This document shows positions 58,241 to 64,000 of a stretch of 64,000 nt of DNA, piece after piece. The stretch is from Prorocentrum cordatum (Eukaryota > Sar > Dinophyceae > Prorocentrales > Prorocentraceae), in contig CAUYUJ010005669.1 in the NCBI GenBank assembly GCA_963575745.1, positions 1 to 64,000 on the forward strand, given 5' to 3'. The notes beneath the pieces are model-generated. The model worked only from the letters and a program-made list of their open reading frames with translations, ran no database searches and was not told the origin of the DNA. Both the position numbers and the translations under genes were made by a program. Position 1 is the first letter of the stretch. Every line of letters starts with the position of its first letter.

Positions 58241-59960
58241 ATCCATGTGGTCATTTGATAACTTCAGGACCATCACTATCAGTTGGTTCAACAACTATGG
58301 ATATCTTGTCTGGGACGAACGCTATTACTGATCGTTTTAGACACTCGATTTGATTCGCATTGTCTCTCTGCTTATTCCACTGCATAGTGCGTTATTGTTT
58401 GGTCTGAGGTGAGTTGACACCTGTGTTTCTCATGCATGCGCACATTGGTGCATATTGCAATCTTTTATATTTGATTTGTTATATAGGACTTTACATTGTC
58501 TGTCGACGCCGATTTTAGTAGTTACGACGCGCTCCGGCAACCGGGCATGAATGCACCCTGGCAGGTCGCCCGCCAGTAATTTTATATTTAATGAGTGTCT
58601 ACCTTCTTGGACCATGAGACGGCGTCTGTGCACGACCGATGCTTGGCTTATCCCCCATGCGTACGGTGCGACCTGGAGTGCCTCGCACTATGCGTGGCAT
58701 AATTTCAGATATCAGTCGGCATTGCAAATATTATAATGTGCATCAGAACCGGGCCTGGAGCGCCCTAGCAACCCTTTGGGCCTGGAGGGCCCCGTGAATG
58801 GGAGTTCTGTTACTTCGATCGAGTTGTCGTCGCAACTCTGATCCGCTTCATTTTACGCCGTCTGCGCGTCGGTGGCGACACCTGCATCGAAGGATGCTGG
58901 TGCCCCCTCGCTGCTGTTCCCCCCCCATTGCCTCCCCAATCCTGTCGCCCGCGGTGGCGGAGTGTCGCCCAGGAGCGCCGAAACGTTTTGGGGGGCGCCC
59001 CGCGAATTGCGGGTGGACACTCCTGAATACCCCGCGTGGCGGGCATCGTCCTTTCTTTCACTTTTCCTTGCCGATGCGCCCCCGTTTGGAGGGGCGGCGG
59101 GCAACGCGGGGGGGCGAGTGGGCCTCGCACTTATGTCCCCGACTTCTGCCGTCGTCTCCCGCGGGCCCGAGGCCGTCGGGAGTTGGCTGGTTTCGGGGCG
59201 GGGGGCGTGCGTGAAATCCGCTCACTTCCTTATTGCATCCTCTCTTACCGCAACTGTATTGGCACAGGTATTAGCAAAACACTGACGGTGCACTGCCCCC
59301 TGCACAGTGCTCCTGAAAAGGAGTCGCGCTCCTCGGCTCTACGGACCCTGCTTAGGAACGGCCCCTCGGCCGTCTCTCTATACACGCGTCGCCCTCTGCA
59401 TCTGGGCCCGCGGCGCCGCCCCGCGGTGGTCTCGACGTCCGTCTCTCGCAGATGCAGGCCGCGGAGGGGGCGCCCGCGGCGCCGGCGATGCCCTCGGCCG
59501 AGGAGGAGAATGACGCCCGCGCATTCCTCGGGGGCCAGGACTGAGCGGGCGGCCGCAGGCGCGAACGGGCAGGGGATTCGCGCGGGCATCGCGGGCAGCG
59601 CCGGCGCCCTCAGCGCGCCCCCAAATGAGCTGGGGGCGCAGGCCGCCATAATCTGGTCAACATGTGCTATATTGCTAAGGTTCCCCGCAGGCAAACATTA
59701 TCGTCGTCTCTATTCGGCCGACATCGTCGCCGTCGCCGCCGCCGCCGTCGCCGCCGGCGTCGTCGCCGCTGCCGTTCTCGGGAATCCAGCGCCCCCCCGC
59801 GTGCTTCAGGCGAGTTGTTGGCGCTGCAATCGCCGTCGTTCCCGCGCGCTGCTGCGCGCGCGCTTGCCCGCAGCATGTGGGCCCCATTGCGCCCCCCGCC
59901 CCCCCCGTCGCTTCTCGCCGCCCCCTCGGCGCGCCGCGCGCTGTCCCACTGGCGGCCGGG
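58241..59960. other. No gene recognised
   Basis: AT-rich to about 58760, then GC-rich. Short GTC/GCC triplet tract at 59720-59770. Open frames on both strands lack domains. Confidence 0.4.
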
Positions 59961-59961
59961 C

Positions 59962-60110
59962 GATGGCGAAGTCTGCGATGAAGTCCGCCGCGAGGACCCT
60001 CGCGAAGCCCGCCCCGAAGGCCGCCATGAAGTCGGCCGCGAAACCGAAGAAACCCCATGCTCGAGGCGCCCAGCTTCCACGGGGGAGGCGCGCTCCAAGG
60101 AGGCCGTGAA
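59962..60110 (+). CDS. Lys/Ala-rich basic N-terminal block
   Basis: Encodes MAKSAMKSAARTLAKPAPK then AAMKSAAKPKKPHARG. Repeated (A/K)-M-K-S-A-A units resemble the basic tails of dinoflagellate histone-like proteins and of many dinoflagellate mobile-element ORFs. It may be the N-terminal DNA-binding tail of the transposase-like ORF 500 bp downstream. The frame ends at 60109 without a globular part. Confidence 0.35.
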
Positions 60111-60569
60111 GATGTCCGCTTGCGCATCGCCTGGAAAGACGCTGCTGCCTGAGCCAAAACAGAGCTCGACAGGGCCAGGGCGACTGAGTTGCCGGGCCCC
60201 CGCTACAGCGGCAGGAACAGCGGCGCAGGGGAAACGGCGCCTCTCGCTTAAAAAGGCCAGAGGAGAGCGGGGCAGCGCAATGTCAAGTCATCCCAATTCT
60301 TGGTGGTTTGAAAAAAAGAGTTGCTCGCGTTGACAATGATGCCATCTCTTCAGGTGCACGCCCCGACCTTGCGCAGGTACCGCTGCGGCGATTGGGCGCG
60401 CGCTGGCACGAGAGCGGGCGTCGCGGTTCAGCGAGTGGGCGCGCCAATCTCTCTCGGGGGACGCGGGGGTGCACCCGCGGGGGAAGGGCTACTCGCAGTT
60501 CACGTGGCGCGCGCGCGCCGCGGGCTGCGCGCCGCCCGAGCCGCGGGGATTGCACCGTCGCGCGCGGCA

Positions 60570-61379
60570 TCTCGAAGGATTGCATGGCGCTGTGCCTGGA
60601 CGGGGTCCGCCGCCACATGGCCCAGCTGAGCCTTCCAGAACAGGCTCGCGTCAAGTTCAAGGGCGGCGCGCTCGCGGAGCTCGACGAGTGCGGCACCAGG
60701 GCCGAGAGGGTCAGCTGCAAGAAGCCTCGCGAGATGTGCAAGCCCGAATGCCCTGGCCACCGCTTGCTCTGGAACCGCTGGCCCATCACGGCAGAGCGCG
60801 GCAACAGGGCAAACGCGGTGCTCATTCGGCTCCCCTGGGAGACCAGCGTGGCGAGAGGCGGCGGCGCGCCCTTGGGCGTGGCCCAGTGCGACGAGGCCGT
60901 CAGGGGGCATTTCGGCCGCGGTGCGATCGCCCAGGCAGACGGCGCCGGCTGCCACGGGGTTTTCGCCGCTGGCGGCTTGATATGTTCGCCCCGCTGCGAC
61001 CGCGGGGATTGCCTCGCGCGCGCGAGGGCAGCGAGGCCCGCCAATCAATGCCTGGGGTCGCGGCCGAGGAACGGGCGGGACCGCGTCGGCGCCCGCTGCC
61101 GCAGGCTGGCCTTGTCGCGCGGCGTGGTGGGCCACAATGAAAGGTGAGCGGGCGGTCGCGAAGGCCGTGCGCGCGCGGGGCAAGGGCGGCAATGCCCGCG
61201 CGGTCAAGCTCAAGCGCGGCGCGGAGGCGGCGGATGGCAGTTGGGACGAGGTCAGGACGGCGCTCCCGTCCTCGATCAAGAGCGCCGACCACGACCGCAT
61301 TGCCGAGTACGCCCACGCGTGGACGTGGCACGCCAGTCGCCACGGAGCGGATCTCTGCGTTGCTGTGTCCTCGAAGTAG
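60570..61379 (+). pseudogene. DDE-type (ISXO2/IS1595-like) transposase relic
   Basis: The first frame encodes RGISKDCMALCLDGVRRHMA, VKFKGGALAELDECGTRAER, CKPECPGHRLLWNRWPITAE, RGNRANAVLIRLPW, GGGAPLG, then HFGRGAIAQADGAGCHGVFA and RGVVGHNER before TGA at 61145. After a shift a second frame (from 61137) continues KAVRARGKGGNARAVKLKRG, DGSWDEVRTALPS and RIAEYAHAWTWHASRHGADL. LAELDECG, IAQADGAGCHG and the late YAHAWTWH helix take the places of the first acidic residue, second Asp and C-terminal helix in ISXO2-type transposases. The third acidic residue cannot be assigned. The frameshift makes it non-functional as it stands. Minus-strand frames are shadows. Confidence 0.4.
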
Positions 61380-61604
61380 GCCAGCTGCTTCGGGGCCCGA
61401 TGTCGGGGGCCGCGGGGCGCGCGTGGTTCGGGGGGCGCGCAAGGCGTGAGACCATGCTCACTCATTATATCGGCGGTTGGGGTGAGTCCGACGTGAAACG
61501 GAGACCCCCCCTACCGGGAAATCGATTTCGGTTTCGGGTTCGTGTCGTGCGTGCCGTGCGTGCGCGCGGGCGAGGCGAAGCTGCGTGGGCGGGCGAGAGG
61601 AAAT

Positions 61605-62030
61605 CCTCTTGTGGCTGGACCGCGACCGGACCAAATGTTTCTCCTCCGGCGGCCGGTGGCCCGCGGTGTCCCGCCGGCGCCCCGCCGGTGTCCCGAAATT
61701 TTCTTGTGGCTGGGCCGCGGCCGGACCAAATGTTTCTCCTCCGGCGGCCGGTGGCCCGCGGTGTCCCGCTGGCGCCCCGCCGGTGTCCCGAAATCCTCGC
61801 TGGGCCGCGGCCAGACCAAATGTTTCTCCTCCGGCGGCCGGCGCCGCGCGGTGTCCCGCCGGTGTCCTGTTGTCCCGAAATTCCCCTGTGGCTGGGCCGT
61901 GACCGGACCAAATGATGCCTCCCGTCAAACGGTGGCCCGCGGTGTCCCAGTGGTGTCCCGCGGTGCCCCGTGGTGTCCCGCGGTGCCCGGTGGTGTCCGC
62001 CGCTGCTACTGGGGCGGTGGAGGTGTTTAT
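61605..62030 (+). repeat. Tandem repeat, about 95-bp period
   Basis: Units near 61612, 61708, 61800 and 61890, each with GGACCAAATGTTTCTCCTCC (last unit diverged), GGCCGGTGGCCCGCGGTGTC and GGTGTCCCGAAAT. The last unit breaks into CGGTGTCCC/GTGGTGTCCC short repeats to about 62000. Confidence 0.8.
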
Positions 62031-62640
62031 TATGTTGTTGGAGTGGTTGTAGGTGGTTAGTGGGTGGTTACCCTACTTACCTATTCAGGTTAGCAACATA
62101 GATACATAAGCTGGATCCGAGCCCTTAAAACTAGGTTACTAAGTTGATTAGCTATCTGAGCTAACCTACTTACGGAACTTCGGCGTAACTAGGTTAACCT
62201 ACACTACATATAAGTACTTGTTTTTTTTTGCATTGAGTTGTTTTTTGTTCTAACTTCATAGTTTTGTCCTCGTTCATTGTTTTTTTTCTTCCCGCGTTGT
62301 TTTTTATCCTCCTGCATTGTTTTGCTTCGTCTGCTATGTTTTTTTTTTTTGGGGGGGGGAGTGGTATGTTTTTTTGTCGTGGATGTCCCCAGGATCCAGG
62401 AATCAGCACCATGCTCCAGGAAAAAACGGCCCTGTAATCCATAAACACACAGTCGATAATTCACAAAATGGTTGCTATATACCCAGAGGCGCAGCCCTGC
62501 ATGTGTAAGTTGACGCGCACTCGCACTTACAAGACCAGCAACACATGAACGGGATGCGGGCGACGAGCATTATTTTAGCAGAGAGCCCCACTCTCTATAT
62601 ATCCCGAGACGGTGCAACCCACTGCAGCCGAAAATTGCTC
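62031..62640. other. AT-rich region with T-runs, no gene recognised
   Basis: ACTAGGTTAACCTAC, AGGTTAGC and TAACCTACTT words at 62080-62205, then several T8-T10 runs and a G9 run (62340-62360). Sharp GC drop marks the boundary with the right-end ORF. Confidence 0.45.
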
Positions 62641-62644
62641 CACA

Positions 62645-64000
62645 TCATGTTTTGTATGAATTCTTGCGAAACGCCACCCTCAGCTTAGGAGGAACTATGA
62701 TGTGAGAAACCTGTCCTACGCATGCTTTCCACGAGATGCAAGGCTCGGACACAGAGGCAGTCGACACAAAGGCAGGTGCTTCTCGCACCACGCATTTAAC
62801 TACGTGCGCTTGGATATCCACGATATCCCACACAGAAATGCACGAAATCGGAACACCAGCAACTCTAAAATGCGACCACACCTCACCGTATTTGATCGCA
62901 CCATCATCCCCCATAAACGCAACGACGTGTGCATTACTGACAATCTTCATATTCACAAACGCTTGAGGGCTGGTTCGGATTTCACACCCTGAGTCCAGCA
63001 AGAAAAATGATGAAATCGTATCCCGCACTTTTCTGTTGACTGGGTGAGGGTCCACCAAATCAGTCTTCAACAACGGGCCTCTGATATGGTGGACGCTCTG
63101 GAGGGCGATCTCCTCCACAAGGCTTCGCTCGAATTGCTTTATATTGTGGCGCGGTGCAACCATGGTCTTGATCACGCGGTGCTTCCTCTCCATGAGGAAG
63201 CACGACGCTAAATGCCCAAACCTTGCCAGTTGGTCTGGAAGGTGCAAGGCCCAATGACACTTGGGCTTCCAGTCTGTCTCAGTATCATATGCTCTCTGGT
63301 GGGCTCGAGAATGGGCCTGGATCGCATTCGACAAATCCTCAGCGCTCACGTGACCACTGTTCGCCGCTGTCAAAAGTTCCAGAACCCTACACGCGAGCAA
63401 CATTGAGTCAACCTCTTCCGTGAGCACACCAGTCTTCCTTACCACGTCTGTGAGAAAATTACACAGCACTGGCGCGAGTGAAATCATTTCGCTCGCGGCG
63501 CCTCCTGGGATGAACGACTTATTCCCGCAGCGCGCGTCTCTGGCGTGCGCGTGCGCAGCTGGCCACCGAAATCGTTGGAGATATTCATGAAGAGATTCCC
63601 CACCCAAATTGTGAGACTTGGGTCTCGATACAAGATTGCTCAGTTCATTGCAGAATATCCCGTCAACGAGGTAGATGTGCACCCAATCCCACCCGAAACA
63701 TGACGCCACTGGGAATTGAAGGTGGGGATCTTGCAACACACCAGTCTCGATGTAATTGAACCCGTGGGGTCGCTCAAGGGCCTAGGCTTTCGCGTTGCGC
63801 ATCGTGGCCCATGCGTCTTTCAACCTGGTCTGTATTGAAGCCAGCGAAGCATCCGTGTGCAAGTGGAACTCTGAAACATTCAACGTTGTGAGGGGCTTGA
63901 AGAAACCACTAGCATCTGGAACCCAGGGGCACCTCTTGCCGACAATGTTGGCGCAGAGGGGGCAAACCTTATGCCCTCCGTGACCATTCATTTCAAGCAT
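62645..64000 (-). pseudogene. Unrecognised dinoflagellate mobile-element-type ORF with one in-frame TAG, 5' end outside the window
   Basis: On the minus strand one frame runs from the right edge with GHKVCPLCANIV (CxxC), FHLHTDASLASIQTRLKDAW, then TAG at 63782-63784, then without a frame change ERPHGFNYIETGVLQDPHLQ, FGWDWVHIYLVDGIFCNEL, a helical region, WKPKCHWALHLPDQLARFGH, SCFLMERKHRVIKTM, and a C-terminal strand-rich part ending SYKT with a stop at 62645. The WDWxHxYxVxGI box and HxxLHLPxxLxRxGxLxxxFxxERKHxxxK box recur in a large set of unnamed dinoflagellate ORFs I associate with transposable elements. Single substitution would explain the TAG; base composition is more AT than the GC islands to the left, which suggests a separate, younger insertion. 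Confidence 0.5.

Noticed and set aside
60283-61465. Minus-strand frames of 180-321 codons over the transposase relic
   Set aside because: The plus-strand frames have the ordered motifs; the minus frames are compositional.
62080-62210. Interstitial telomere-like AACCTA/TTAGGT words
   Set aside because: Words are irregular and few; no tandem array.

Overview
The window reads as nuclear DNA of a dinoflagellate. The strongest evidence is a tandem relict of the dinoflagellate trans-spliced leader at 24743-24779. Supporting evidence is the high GC, very long simple repeats (CA/TG, CACACG, GTT, CCT, CAT), coding blocks broken by introns that often lack clean GT-AG ends, and decayed mobile-element reading frames of kinds I associate with dinoflagellate genomes. 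Species cannot be set from sequence alone. I see no rRNA, tRNA, CRISPR array, bacterial operon or convincing core promoter.

Layout. 0-4.3 kb: a tyrosine-recombinase element with two overlapping frames (J-domain ORF, then recombinase ORF), followed by a 165-bp direct repeat around a 100-bp spacer. 4.3-20 kb: almost gene-free repeats, including nested direct and inverted duplications, foldback elements, a 150-180 bp satellite with a 20-bp palindrome, a long TG tract, and a macrosatellite of three 1.2-1.6 kb units. 20-27.2 kb: decayed reading frames (copia-like gag on the minus strand, a spliced-leader-tagged retrocopy, a Pif1-like helicase tail) and two exon-like TPR blocks. 27.2-33.9 kb: degenerate GC-rich tandem repeats and a pair of minisatellites facing each other.

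33.9-42.4 kb holds the best cellular gene: a multi-exon fusion of a family-2 and a family-4 type glycosyltransferase with an N-terminal membrane anchor, probably a Golgi or ER type II protein. At least four of its introns are made of, or carry next to the exon, short palindromic elements. The commonest family recurs at about nine places in the window, so introner-like intron gain is the leading explanation.

42.4-64 kb: a frameshifted LINE with a restriction-like endonuclease on the minus strand, a proline-rich ORF, a methyltransferase-like ORF broken by a precise 22-bp duplication, a RapZ-C-like ORF, the CACACG array, a multi-block ORF of unrecognised family, a derived DDE-type transposase relic, and at the right edge a long minus-strand ORF interrupted by one TAG.

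Only the glycosyltransferase and perhaps the TPR, RapZ-like and 53.7-57.0 kb ORFs look like host genes. Most of the rest records mobile-element invasion and repeat expansion. Family names rest on motif recognition from memory; no search was run.
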